The notes under the pieces were generated by a model. It saw nothing but the letters and a program-made list of their open reading frames with translations, made no database searches and was not told the origin of the DNA. Of a stretch of 64,000 nucleotides of DNA, positions 1 through 9,074 are shown piece after piece. The stretch lies in NCBI RefSeq assembly GCF_017313105.1, contig NZ_JAFLND010000001.1, positions 1,054,001-1,118,000 of the forward strand, given 5' to 3'. Source of the DNA: [Muricauda] lutisoli (nom. illeg.) (GTDB lineage Bacteria > Bacteroidota > Bacteroidia > Flavobacteriales > Flavobacteriaceae). A program made the translations under genes and the position numbers. Every line of letters begins with the position of its first letter. Position 1 is the first letter of the stretch.

Positions 1-1
1 A

Positions 2-79
2 AACGGAATTGATGAGGATTCTAAGAAAGATGTTCTTTCCGTTTTATGGTCCTTAAAAGGTATGATTGTTTCAAAATAG
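2..79 (+). CDS. C-terminal end of a gene entering from the left (unknown)
   Basis: An open frame runs from the window edge and ends in TAG at 77-79. It encodes about 25 residues ending in LWSLKGMIVSK. The composition (mixed charged and aliphatic residues, no low-complexity sequence) fits the end of a real protein, but too little is present to name it. About 75 bp separate it from the next gene on the same strand. Confidence 0.4.
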   Translation, partial: NGIDEDSKKDVLSVLWSLKGMIVSK

Positions 80-154
80 TATTTGGCAATGTCCGAGTCG
101 GTTGTTTAACATTGGGGAATATTGGTTATTTTAGAAGCAATCAATCCAACCGAT

Positions 155-1432
155 ATGTCACAACGCAGAAAATTTTTAAGGCAGGGGGCAGCGGCCATGT
201 TGTCCTTGCCCTTATTATCTTTTGACCCCCAAAAAGACTGGTCCATTCAATCTCTAAAAACCAATGCTCCCAAAGATGAGGCCTATTGGAACATGGTGCG
301 CAAACAGTTTCCATTGAAAGAAGGACAGACTTACTTTAACAACGGTACCATGGGGCCAACGCCAGGGTATGTGCTCGATAAAATGTTCGACCATATGATG
401 CACTGGAACGTGGAAGCCGCTACGGTGGACTATAAAAACGGGTCGGGCCCTGAGTTGTTGACAGGCTATTTTCCCTACGAGGAACTGCGAACCAAATTGG
501 GCAAGATCATCAACTGTGATTTTAAGGAAATCTCCCTGACACAAAATGCCACCTTTGGCATGAACTACGTGGGCATGGGTCTTGATCTAAAAGCCGGGGA
601 CGAGTTACTCAATACGAACCAAGAACACGGCGGTGGTTTTGGTGCTTGGCAACTCTTGGCAAAACGTAAAGGCTGTGTGTACAAACAGGCCACCATGCCC
701 GAACCTGCCAACGACCCTCAGGAAATTGTGGATGCTATTTTTAAGGAAGTCACGCCAAAGACCAAAGTAATTGCTATTCCACATATCGTATCGGGCTTTG
801 GCACTGTAATGCCCGTTAAAGAAATCTGTGCCGAGGCCAGAAAACGGGACATTTTCACCGTTTTGGACGGAGCGCAGTGTGTGGGACAAATTCCCGTGGA
901 TGTTAAAGATATTGGTTGTGATGCGTATTACTCCAGTTTGCACAAATGGCTTTTGGCCCCTTCGGGCAGCGGGTTGTTGTACATCAATAAGGATGTGGTG
1001 GGCGATATCTGGACCACCATTGCGAGTTATAACTGGGACAATCAAGATGATCACGGTTTCCGTTTGATGCAAAATGGCACCGGAAACGCCGGTCTTATGG
1101 CGGGCTATGAAGCCGCTGTGGATTTCTTTAATACCATCGGCCATGATGTGTGGTTGGCCCGGGTAAAGGAACTGGGCAACTATTTGCGCGATGGCCTCAA
1201 GGAAATGAAACATGTCACTTTTTACTCCTCCACTAATGAAGCTATGGCCGCTGGCATCACTACCTATGGTGTGGAGGGCATGTCGGGTCCCGAACTACAG
1301 AAATATATGTGGGAAAAAGAGCGCTTGCAGCCCCGTTCAGTGGGGAGCAAGATGCTTCGCCATTCCGTTCATATTTATAATTCCAAAGCAGAGATCGACA
1401 AGGCTTTGCAATTGGTCGAGGGGTTGGGGTAG
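155..1432 (+). CDS. Class V aminotransferase-fold PLP enzyme, exported via Tat-like signal
   Basis: This is a 425-residue PLP-dependent enzyme of the class V aminotransferase superfamily (cysteine desulfurase / isopenicillin N epimerase-like). I start at ATG 155 because the protein then opens with SQRRKFLRQGAAAML, a twin-arginine-like export signal; a TTG 33 bp upstream is possible but would bury it. The fold-type I features are visible: substrate-side FNNGTMGPTP near residue 60, the LDGAQ aspartate that contacts the PLP nitrogen, and the Schiff-base lysine in SSLHKW (about Lys264). The substrate cannot be told from sequence; amino-acid racemisation, desulfuration or lyase chemistry are all found in the family. 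It ends at a strong terminator shared with the convergent amidohydrolase gene. Confidence 0.85.
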   Translation: MSQRRKFLRQGAAAMLSLPLLSFDPQKDWSIQSLKTNAPKDEAYWNMVRKQFPLKEGQTYFNNGTMGPTPGYVLDKMFDHMMHWNVEAATVDYKNGSGPELLTGYFPYEELRTKLGKIINCDFKEISLTQNATFGMNYVGMGLDLKAGDELLNTNQEHGGGFGAWQLLAKRKGCVYKQATMPEPANDPQEIVDAIFKEVTPKTKVIAIPHIVSGFGTVMPVKEICAEARKRDIFTVLDGAQCVGQIPVDVKDIGCDAYYSSLHKWLLAPSGSGLLYINKDVVGDIWTTIASYNWDNQDDHGFRLMQNGTGNAGLMAGYEAAVDFFNTIGHDVWLARVKELGNYLRDGLKEMKHVTFYSSTNEAMAAGITTYGVEGMSGPELQKYMWEKERLQPRSVGSKMLRHSVHIYNSKAEIDKALQLVEGLG

Positions 1433-1450
1433 TTGACAAAGTAAAGACTT

Positions 1451-1488
1451 AAAAAAAGGCGCACTGATCAGTGCGCCTTTTACTTTTT
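1451..1488. terminator. Bidirectional rho-independent terminator
   Basis: A perfect 28-bp palindrome (1454-1481), core GGCGCACTGATCAGTGCGCC, is flanked by an A-run on the left and T-run on the right. It can stop transcripts from both convergent genes (ending at 1432 on plus and 1503 on minus). Confidence 0.9.
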
Positions 1489-1502
1489 ATAAAGGTATGT
1501 TC

Positions 1503-4500
1503 TTATTTCTGCATACCTGGTACGCCTTCCGGTTTTTTGGTTTGCCAGTGGAAGGGTTCTGCTTCTTTTTTCACGGGTGCCACTTCATCAAGCGTGCCCG
1601 CATCGTAGACCTTACCGTTTTTGATCACATGGGTAAGCGTATTGGTGTTACGTATATCCTCCAACGGATTTTCATCCATAATGAGGAGGTCTGCCAATTT
1701 ACCTTCTTCGATACTTCCCAAATCACCGTCCAAGCCAAGGGCTTCGGCACCCAAAATGGTGGCTACTTTTAGGGCATCCATGTTCTCCATGCCGCCACTG
1801 GCCACGGACCATAGCTCCCAATGGTAGCCCAATCCTTGCAACTGACCATGGCTTCCAACACCGCCAAGTCCATTATCTTCTACCAAATCTTTCATAAACT
1901 CGGCATGCTTGGGGAACACATGTTCTTCGGGCATAAACCAAGCGCCCCTTCTGCGTGATTTTTGTGCCAACTCTTCGTAAGGAGTGAAGTATTGGAGTTT
2001 TTGGTCATGATAGGGTTCTTCGGTCGCATAATAATAGTTCTCCGCCCATGGCCCACCGTAGGATACCAAAAGGGTAGGGGTAACGGCCATTTTGGACTCG
2101 GAAACGGAATGCACGACATCCTTATAAATGGGATAAATAGGGAAGGAATGTTCATGCCCCGGGTATCCATCCAACATTTGTGTCATGTTCAGTTTAAAAT
2201 CCAATCCACCTTCGGTAGTGGGCATTAACTCCAATTCTTTGGCCGCCATAATGATCCATTGGCGCATTTGACGATTTCCTACCAAATACATTTTTATGCT
2301 TTTGGTGTCGTAGTACTCGCTGTATTGTTTCAACACTTCTTTGGCATGCTCCAACGATTTGATCTTATAGGCCCAATAACCGACACCGGGTCCGGTGCTG
2401 TATACACGTGGACCGTGCATCATACCGGCATCCACCATATCGGAATAGGTCAACACATCGGTAGTTGCCGTTTGTGGGTCGCGGGTAGTGGTTACACCAT
2501 AGGCCAAATTGGCGGAATAGATCCATATCTGATTTTTATGGATTCCCCAATTGGGCCACATGTGGGCATGGGTATCCACAAAGCCCGGGGTAATTGTTTT
2601 ACCGTTGGCATCTATTTCAACGGTTCCCCTGGGCACATCCAAAGATCCCGATGTTCCTACTGATTTTATGCGATTGTTTTCAATTAGGATATCACCGTTT
2701 TCAAGGACCTCATCATTTTTCATGGTAATGATCCTGGCGCCTTTAAGCAGTACCGTACCTTCGGGAATATCTTTGGTGTAGGTTACTTTTACCTTCAATT
2801 CCTTTGCTGTATAGCCTTTATCTTCTTCCTTGTCTTCTTTATCCTCATCTTTCTCGTCATCTTCATCCTTCTCTTCATCCTCCAATTTTTCGGCCTCTTT
2901 TTTGGCGGTAGCTACGCTGTCCGCATAGGCTTCAGCTGCTGGGATGTTATAGATAAAATGGCTTGACCCCAAGGACCAATGTACATCTTTGCTGTTACCG
3001 GCCCATGCAGGGAATTCACCGCCCATCACGGTCAGTTTTTTGGCCGGAAATGCTGCTTTATCGGCATTGGCGACCGAAATTTTAGGAGTTTTTCCAAATT
3101 TTGGAATGGTCACCGTGTAAATATCATTGTTGATCTTGGCCAGTGCTGTGGTCCCATCAGGGGATATTTTTATTTCCGATGGTGAAGACGATTTATCCTG
3201 TGGTTCCTGGTATTGTTCTGAACCTGGCAGGATATTGTGCCCTCCATTTTCATCATGAAAGCCAAAAGAGGAGGAACCATACGTGGTGATACCACTTAAT
3301 TTTAAATGTTCTTTTTGATCGGTACCGTCCCAACGAATGGAGAGTAGGTCTTTTCCTTTGTTTAGGTAAATACGATCGTCCACTTTGGTAAAGTGCGGAT
3401 TTGAACGCCCCTCTGCTTTGTCAATAACGGTAACTTTTCCACCATCTGCCGAAATCCATGCCAAATCTTCTTGTGCACCACTGGCCCTTGGTCCAATGGC
3501 ATCCCTATACACTTGTGCCGAACCTTTGGTGAATACTATTCGGTTGTTTTTATAGGACCACGCAGGGTTACTGTAAATGGCCGCTTCTTCGGTTAATTTT
3601 TGAGCCCTTCCACGTCCATCGGCATTCACTTTGTACAAATGACCACCGTCTGTTTCCCAAGAGGCGAAAACAATGCTTTCCCCATCTGGCGACCACGTGG
3701 GCTGTGCTTCTGTAAAATCGTTTTTGGTCAATCGCTCCGGTGTTCCGTTGGGCAGGTCCATCACATAAAGTCTGTTTAAAGCTGTAAAGACCAATTTACT
3801 CCCATCTGGCGAGGGTACTCCATCGCGAATCTGTGTGACCAGTGCTTCAGGGGTATCTTCAATAGGGTATTTAAATTTGAGTTGTGGTCCCAACTCAATG
3901 TTCACATCTACTTCAAAAGGTATTTCTGTGGCCGTATTGGAGTCAATATTGATCGTATATATTTTACCTCCATAACTGGCGACTAAATTTTTACTGTCTG
4001 GAGTAAAGGCCATACCTGGCAATACGCCCAGGGGAGCAATGGATTCCTGTTCGTCCCTTTGAACCGGGTACGCTAACCAACGCTCATCACCATTCTCCAA
4101 GTTTCTCAGTACAAGTCCTGTTTCTGTTTCAAATCGGCTTCCGTATACCAACCATTTGCCATCTGGGGAAAGGGTAGGGGTGAATGCAGAACCGTAGCGG
4201 GAGGTGATGGTAGAAACGCCACCATCATCCATACTATAAGTGCCCAATTGATATTGAGGCAGTTGTGCATTATAGTTCCATGCCCTCATCCTTCTTGAAA
4301 AATAAATGAGCTTGCCGTCAGGGGCAAACTCTGGGTCGATGGTTTTCAGATTGTCCGGTTTATCGATCAGCTGTGCACCGCTGCCGCCATCTTTATGGTA
4401 CATGTGCAGTTTTATGTTTCTGCGACCGCGTGCACCGACAATATATTCACCGTCAGGACTCCAATCGGCCGAAAAGAAATTCTGGTTGCTGTCCTTGGTG

Positions 4501-4895
4501 ATCTGTTTGGTTTCTTCGGATTCCAAATCCATGGTCCAAATATTATCGGATCCACTTTTATCGGAAATAAATACAATGGACTTACCATCGGGGCTATACC
4601 TTGGGTGTACATCATAGGCCATTCCTTCGGTGACTTTGGTAGCTTTTCCACCTTGTACGGGGATGGTGTATAAATCGCCCATCATATCAAAAATGATGGT
4701 TTTCCCATCTGGGCTTACGTCCAAAGAAAGCCAAGTGCCCTCTTCGGTGGTAAAGGAGATTGATCTTTCAGGTTCCAAAGGAAGTTCCTTGGTTGCTTTT
4801 TTGGTACTGTCGGTTTCTTGCTTCTTGTCTTGCGCGAAAAGCGTTGAAAACCCTAAAAACATGGCCAAGGCCAATAGGTAGAGATTTTTTTTCAT
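1503..4895 (-). CDS. TolB-type beta-propeller / amidohydrolase fusion, secreted
   Basis: An 1130-residue exported hydrolase. Residues 1-21 form a signal peptide ending LFAQ. Residues about 45-640 hold repeated PD40/TolB blades (SPDGKxI, APDGKLIYF, SPDGESIVFAS), expected to form a propeller. A very acidic lysine/glutamate/aspartate linker lies at about 670-700. Residues about 710-1110 are a metal-dependent amidohydrolase with the HxH metal motif VDTHAHMWP (about residue 775), GHEHS and the terminal GKLADLLIMDENPLEDI strand of the family. The family contains prolidases and other amide hydrolases; the propeller may gate or select peptide substrates (inference). It shares the minus strand with the AraC-type regulator gene upstream (90 bp gap), so the two may be co-transcribed. 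Confidence 0.9.
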   Translation of the reverse strand: MKKNLYLLALAMFLGFSTLFAQDKKQETDSTKKATKELPLEPERSISFTTEEGTWLSLDVSPDGKTIIFDMMGDLYTIPVQGGKATKVTEGMAYDVHPRYSPDGKSIVFISDKSGSDNIWTMDLESEETKQITKDSNQNFFSADWSPDGEYIVGARGRRNIKLHMYHKDGGSGAQLIDKPDNLKTIDPEFAPDGKLIYFSRRMRAWNYNAQLPQYQLGTYSMDDGGVSTITSRYGSAFTPTLSPDGKWLVYGSRFETETGLVLRNLENGDERWLAYPVQRDEQESIAPLGVLPGMAFTPDSKNLVASYGGKIYTINIDSNTATEIPFEVDVNIELGPQLKFKYPIEDTPEALVTQIRDGVPSPDGSKLVFTALNRLYVMDLPNGTPERLTKNDFTEAQPTWSPDGESIVFASWETDGGHLYKVNADGRGRAQKLTEEAAIYSNPAWSYKNNRIVFTKGSAQVYRDAIGPRASGAQEDLAWISADGGKVTVIDKAEGRSNPHFTKVDDRIYLNKGKDLLSIRWDGTDQKEHLKLSGITTYGSSSFGFHDENGGHNILPGSEQYQEPQDKSSSPSEIKISPDGTTALAKINNDIYTVTIPKFGKTPKISVANADKAAFPAKKLTVMGGEFPAWAGNSKDVHWSLGSSHFIYNIPAAEAYADSVATAKKEAEKLEDEEKDEDDEKDEDKEDKEEDKGYTAKELKVKVTYTKDIPEGTVLLKGARIITMKNDEVLENGDILIENNRIKSVGTSGSLDVPRGTVEIDANGKTITPGFVDTHAHMWPNWGIHKNQIWIYSANLAYGVTTTRDPQTATTDVLTYSDMVDAGMMHGPRVYSTGPGVGYWAYKIKSLEHAKEVLKQYSEYYDTKSIKMYLVGNRQMRQWIIMAAKELELMPTTEGGLDFKLNMTQMLDGYPGHEHSFPIYPIYKDVVHSVSESKMAVTPTLLVSYGGPWAENYYYATEEPYHDQKLQYFTPYEELAQKSRRRGAWFMPEEHVFPKHAEFMKDLVEDNGLGGVGSHGQLQGLGYHWELWSVASGGMENMDALKVATILGAEALGLDGDLGSIEEGKLADLLIMDENPLEDIRNTNTLTHVIKNGKVYDAGTLDEVAPVKKEAEPFHWQTKKPEGVPGMQK

Positions 4896-4985
4896 TTAGT
4901 TAGTTTATTGATGACTAAAGCTAACAAGATATGAAAAAATGGGATAGTTCTTGGGGAGGTTTTGGTTGTTGAAAAAAAACTAGGT

Positions 4986-7049
4986 TCAAAGCAACTCTTT
5001 CTCTTGCAGGATTTCCTTGAGCCGATCATGGTTCTCCCAAAATCGATCCTCTATTTTTTGCATAACCGCTTCGTATTTTGGGTTAGTCTCAAGTTTTTGA
5101 AGATTGGGGTCCAGTCCCATAAACAAAAGGATCCAATATTGAAAATGGTTCTTGGTGGCAAATGCCTCCAATTGTTCAATGGCTTGGTCCGTTTTTCCTT
5201 CGTAGGCATATTTTACGGCCATACTTGCTGGTTGATAAATGGATTGGTCGTTCTCACAATACTGGGTATAGGATTTCAACAATTTATCGGCTTCTTCTTG
5301 GAATCCCATTTTCTCATAGGTGACCCCGATTTTAATATCCTCTTGTGGGTAAATAGTTAACCCTCTTTGTTCTCTTATATCATGAAAAGGTTTGTAGTAA
5401 TGATATGCGCTATCATACTCCTTTTGAAAATAATGTAGTTTGGCCACTTCTTGTAAAAGATCCAATCGAGAAGTATCTTTCTGCAGTTCTCGTTTAAGGT
5501 CATTTAAGGTTTGCTTGATGTCTCTGTTCTTTGCATATAGTATATAAGACTTAAGGTATGGTGCATAAGGGTTTTGGGGAAATAGTTCAAGGGATTTGTC
5601 GATATATTCTAAAGCCTCGTCTGTAAATCCAGACTGTATCAAGGCATTGCTCAGATGCAGATATATATAGCTCTCGGCCGTATCGTTATCAGCAACATCC
5701 AATTGAATGCCCTTTAGGGCATATTCCAAATACTTTCCGGTATTGGGCAGGCTATTTGCATAAAGGGAGGACAACATATTCACTACCGCCGAAGAATTGG
5801 GGTTGTATTCCAAAGCTTTTTCCAAATGCGGGACTGCTAACCTATAATCCCCGATGTGCATATAATACAAGGCTTTTGCTATCAAACTTTCTGTTAATTT
5901 GGAGTCGTGCAAGAGCGCCTTGTCCGCATAGTTATTGATGGTTTCCGTATACTGTTTTTCCTTTTTGTAGATATCAAGATAATAATAGGCTATGGCCAAA
6001 TCTGCGTAGACCAATGCAAAACCCGGGTCTTCTTCCAAGGCTTTCTTGAACAATGGAATCGCTTCTTCGAGTCCTTCAGCAGTTCCGCGGTTAAATGGCT
6101 CCAATGCCTGTAGATAATAATCGTAGGCAGCGATATTTTCGGTAGGCTTTTTGTCAATTTGTTCCAATTCGGATGGAGTCACCTTTGCCTTGATGGCGTC
6201 GGCAATTTTCTTGGCCACCTCATTTTGCACGGCAAAAATATCTACTAACTCATGGGTATATTGTTCTCCCCAGATTCGGGTATCGGTAACTGCATCTATC
6301 AATTGGATGTTGAGCATTACTTGGTCGCCCACTTTCTGACCACTACCTTCCACAATATAATTTACATTCAATTCTGAAGCAATATCACTTATGTTCTGAT
6401 CGGAATTTCGATACTTTTCCACCGATGTCCGACTGATTACCCGCAAATCTTCAATTTTTTGAAGGTTGCCCAAAGAAGCTTCCATCAATCCATTTACAAA
6501 ATATAAGTTTGTTGTATCACTGCTCTCATTTTTAAATGGAAGTACGGCAATGGACCTTTCCAAACTTGTTTTTTCCACTATATCCGCAGTACGAGGGTAG
6601 GAGGGCATTAGGATATATGCGATACCACCACCGATTAAAATGGCCAAGGCTACAAAAGCCCATCTATACCTTTTTAGAAAAGAAGGCGATACAAGCTCTT
6701 TTTTTTCTTCCATGCCCTGTTTGCCAACTTCACCGGGAGGATAACCGTAATGTTCCCGGAAACATTTGATAAAATAGGAGGTACTGCCAAAACCTACCTG
6801 ATAAGACACTTCCGAGACGGTAAGGTCGGAATCATTGAGCAATTCCATGGCTTCCTCCAACCGTATTTGCCGAATAAACTGACTGGCAGACAATGCTGTA
6901 TGTTTTTTGCATTTACGTAGCAGACTGGAGCGGCTCATGTTCATGGCATTGGCCAGTTCCGATACGCCAAAGTGTTCATCGCTAAGATGTTGTAGAACAA
7001 TGGCTTTGGCCTCGTCGGTAAATTTCTGCCCTTTCGGTTTGTCTAGCAT
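4986..7049 (-). CDS. Membrane-tethered AraC-type regulator with TolB-N-like and TPR sensor region
   Basis: A 687-residue one-component regulator. Residues about 10-110 are an AraC/XylS two-helix-turn-helix DNA-binding domain (LSDEHFGVSELANAMNMSRS, then VSEVSYQVGFGSTSYFIKCF). A single transmembrane helix follows at about 130-149. The rest would lie outside the membrane: a region like the TolB-N/FlgO-like segment often paired with TPRs (SIAVLPFKNESSD, about 165-295), then a long run of tetratricopeptide repeats (about 305-640). The layout resembles ToxR/CadC-type regulators, with DNA binding inside and ligand or protein sensing in the periplasm. It diverges from the ankyrin lipoprotein gene, the most likely regulated promoter; the TolB-amidohydrolase gene lies just downstream. 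Confidence 0.87.
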   Translation of the reverse strand: MLDKPKGQKFTDEAKAIVLQHLSDEHFGVSELANAMNMSRSSLLRKCKKHTALSASQFIRQIRLEEAMELLNDSDLTVSEVSYQVGFGSTSYFIKCFREHYGYPPGEVGKQGMEEKKELVSPSFLKRYRWAFVALAILIGGGIAYILMPSYPRTADIVEKTSLERSIAVLPFKNESSDTTNLYFVNGLMEASLGNLQKIEDLRVISRTSVEKYRNSDQNISDIASELNVNYIVEGSGQKVGDQVMLNIQLIDAVTDTRIWGEQYTHELVDIFAVQNEVAKKIADAIKAKVTPSELEQIDKKPTENIAAYDYYLQALEPFNRGTAEGLEEAIPLFKKALEEDPGFALVYADLAIAYYYLDIYKKEKQYTETINNYADKALLHDSKLTESLIAKALYYMHIGDYRLAVPHLEKALEYNPNSSAVVNMLSSLYANSLPNTGKYLEYALKGIQLDVADNDTAESYIYLHLSNALIQSGFTDEALEYIDKSLELFPQNPYAPYLKSYILYAKNRDIKQTLNDLKRELQKDTSRLDLLQEVAKLHYFQKEYDSAYHYYKPFHDIREQRGLTIYPQEDIKIGVTYEKMGFQEEADKLLKSYTQYCENDQSIYQPASMAVKYAYEGKTDQAIEQLEAFATKNHFQYWILLFMGLDPNLQKLETNPKYEAVMQKIEDRFWENHDRLKEILQEKELL

Positions 7050-7271
7050 GGTGGTTTGCAGATTGATAGCTGCATGGACATAACAAATATAAGTGATTCC
7101 TTTTCAGGGCAAAAATGCAGGTTTTGCCGCATAATTTATATCGCTGCACCATAATTTTCATGGACTGCGCAGGACTTATATACAACGCAGCATAGGTGAT
7201 TAGTGCTGCATCGTGTTTTGGAGAACCTTTGTAGTGTAAAATTTATTGTTCAATACTTAAAACGAAAAGTC
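7050..7271. promoter_or_regulatory. Divergent control region with repeated GCTGCA elements
   Basis: The 222-bp gap between the AraC-type regulator and the ankyrin lipoprotein carries GCTGCA at 7069, 7143 and 7205 and an inverted copy (GCAGCAT) at 7187. An inverted pair CCAT/ATGG surrounds 7148-7162. Such recurring half-sites are what an AraC-family regulator would need, but the assignment is inference. Confidence 0.4.
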
Positions 7272-7859
7272 ATGAAAAATTTTAAAAACAATTCAATGAA
7301 AAATGTAATCTACGCACTCCTTATTGTAACACTAAGCTTATCCGCTTGTGGACAAAAAAAGTCAGGGTCCGATAGAGCATCAACAGCCCAAACAGAAGTT
7401 AAAGCGCCAGACATGGCCCTTTCTGCTGCCGTGGTCGCTGGAAACTTGGATGCGGTTAAACAGCATATTGCGGCAGGAACCGATATTGACGAGAAGGATG
7501 CACTGAGTGGGTCTACCCCATTGATTACGGCCATTACTTTTGATAAAAGGGATATTGCCCAAGCATTGGTCGATGCCGATGCAGACTTGACCATCAAAAA
7601 CAACGATGGTGCCACTGCTCTCCATGTGGCTGCTTTTTTTGGTAGGGTTGAGGCCGTTCAAATGTTGATGGATGCTGGTGCCGATAAGTCGGCAAGAAAC
7701 AATTTTGGCGCGACTCCAAGAGAGACCGTTATGGGTTCTTTTGAGGATATGAAACCTATTTATAAAATGATGCAGCAGCAATTGGCTCCGATTGGACTAC
7801 AACTCGATTTAGCCGAGGTGGAAAAGGCACGCCCAACCATTGCGATAATGCTACAGTAA
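7272..7859 (+). CDS. Ankyrin-repeat lipoprotein
   Basis: A 195-residue lipoprotein. I start at ATG 7272; ATG 7296 is also possible and gives an equally good signal peptide (MKNVIYALL..LSAC, SPII cleavage before Cys). After a short linker, three ankyrin repeats follow (LSAAVVAGNLDAVKQHIAAG, GSTPLITAITFDKRDIAQAL, GATALHVAAFFGRVEAVQML), a protein-binding solenoid. It sits 20 bp before the acyltransferase gene, so both are probably one transcript, and it diverges from the AraC-type regulator. Partner unknown; periplasmic ankyrin proteins sometimes protect against oxidants or toxins, but nothing here shows that. Confidence 0.85.
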   Translation: MKNFKNNSMKNVIYALLIVTLSLSACGQKKSGSDRASTAQTEVKAPDMALSAAVVAGNLDAVKQHIAAGTDIDEKDALSGSTPLITAITFDKRDIAQALVDADADLTIKNNDGATALHVAAFFGRVEAVQMLMDAGADKSARNNFGATPRETVMGSFEDMKPIYKMMQQQLAPIGLQLDLAEVEKARPTIAIMLQ

Positions 7860-7879
7860 TCAAACAAAAAACAACAGTC

Positions 7880-8971
7880 ATGAAAACCGCACGTAGACAC
7901 GATATTGATTGGTTGAGGGTCATCACCATCGCCTTGCTCTTAATGTATCATATTGCGATTATTTTTCAGCCTTGGGCCATGTTTATAGGCTTTGTAAAAA
8001 GTGAACAACCTTTGGAGAATTTATGGATACCGATGACCATGCTCAATGTGTGGCGTATCCCGATCTTGTTCTTTGTATCGGGCATGGGACTTTATTTTGC
8101 CATGCGCAAACGGAACTGGAAGCAATTGATCGGGGAACGGTCCAGACGGATATTGTTGCCATTGTTATTTGGAATCGTGGCCATTGCACCCTTGCACATG
8201 TTCATATTTCAAAAATTCTATTCCCTGCCATTAGGGTATTATCCACACATGGGACACTTGTGGTTTCTGGGGAACATTTTTATCTACGTGTTGTTGTTTT
8301 TGCCCATTTTTTATTTGTTAAAACATAGGGAGGGAGGGAAGTTCAAACAAATTTTGAACAAGCTGATGTCCAATCCCTTTGGCCCATTGTTGGTGTCCCT
8401 TGTTTTTATGTTGGAAGCCATTTGGGTAAAGCCACAGATATATTCCTTGTATGCGGAAACCTGGCACGGCTTCTTTTTAGGAGGATTGGCTTTCTTTTTT
8501 GGTTATCTATTGGTTTACAGCGGTCAACATTTTTGGGACACCGTTAAAAAATGGCGTTGGGGCTATTTGGTACTTGCCCTGGCATTATATGTGGTGCGTT
8601 ATCTTGAATTCCAATTGGAAGCACCGGGTTATCTTATGGCTTTGGAGTCCAATTACTGGATTTTTGGCGTGTTCGGACTTGGATATCGCTATCTTAACAA
8701 GCCGCACCGAATATTGGGTTATTTGAGCCAGGCTGCCTATCCCGTATACATCATCCACATGTTTGTCATGTATTTTGGAGCTTTGTTGATCTTGCCTTTA
8801 AAGATTGACCCATGGATTCAATTGTTGGGAATAATTGTTTTCACTTTTGCCATGTGTTATCTTATTTATGAGCTCCTAATCCGTAGGGTTTGGTTTTTAC
8901 GGCCCCTGTTCGGTTTAAAAGGAAAGCAAAAGATGGTGACTGCAAAAAAAGTCTTGGTGAATAAACCTTGA
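7880..8971 (+). CDS. Acyltransferase family 3 membrane protein (OpgC-like)
   Basis: A 363-residue polytopic membrane protein of the acyltransferase-3 family. The N-terminus RRHDIDWLRVITIALLLMYH carries the family's DxLR and the conserved histidine of the first membrane helix; about ten hydrophobic helices follow. These enzymes transfer acetyl, succinyl or other acyl groups to extracytoplasmic glycans or lipids; the OpgC branch (glucan succinylation) fits best by N-terminal motif. The acceptor is unknown. It probably forms a transcript with the ankyrin lipoprotein 20 bp upstream. Confidence 0.85.
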   Translation: MKTARRHDIDWLRVITIALLLMYHIAIIFQPWAMFIGFVKSEQPLENLWIPMTMLNVWRIPILFFVSGMGLYFAMRKRNWKQLIGERSRRILLPLLFGIVAIAPLHMFIFQKFYSLPLGYYPHMGHLWFLGNIFIYVLLFLPIFYLLKHREGGKFKQILNKLMSNPFGPLLVSLVFMLEAIWVKPQIYSLYAETWHGFFLGGLAFFFGYLLVYSGQHFWDTVKKWRWGYLVLALALYVVRYLEFQLEAPGYLMALESNYWIFGVFGLGYRYLNKPHRILGYLSQAAYPVYIIHMFVMYFGALLILPLKIDPWIQLLGIIVFTFAMCYLIYELLIRRVWFLRPLFGLKGKQKMVTAKKVLVNKP

Positions 8972-9074
8972 AAACATTGGAGGGAAGGTTAACTGAAGAA
9001 AATAACTCGGAATAGCGTAACAGATTTGAAATCAAAGCGTCAGATAGGTTGTTGAAAAGTCAATTTTTTATTTA

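Noticed and set aside
605..1213. Long minus-strand frame (about 200 codons) across the PLP enzyme gene
   Set aside because: It lies wholly antisense to a gene with clear family motifs, has no recognisable domain, and its composition (many His/Ile/Thr) is that of a shadow frame.
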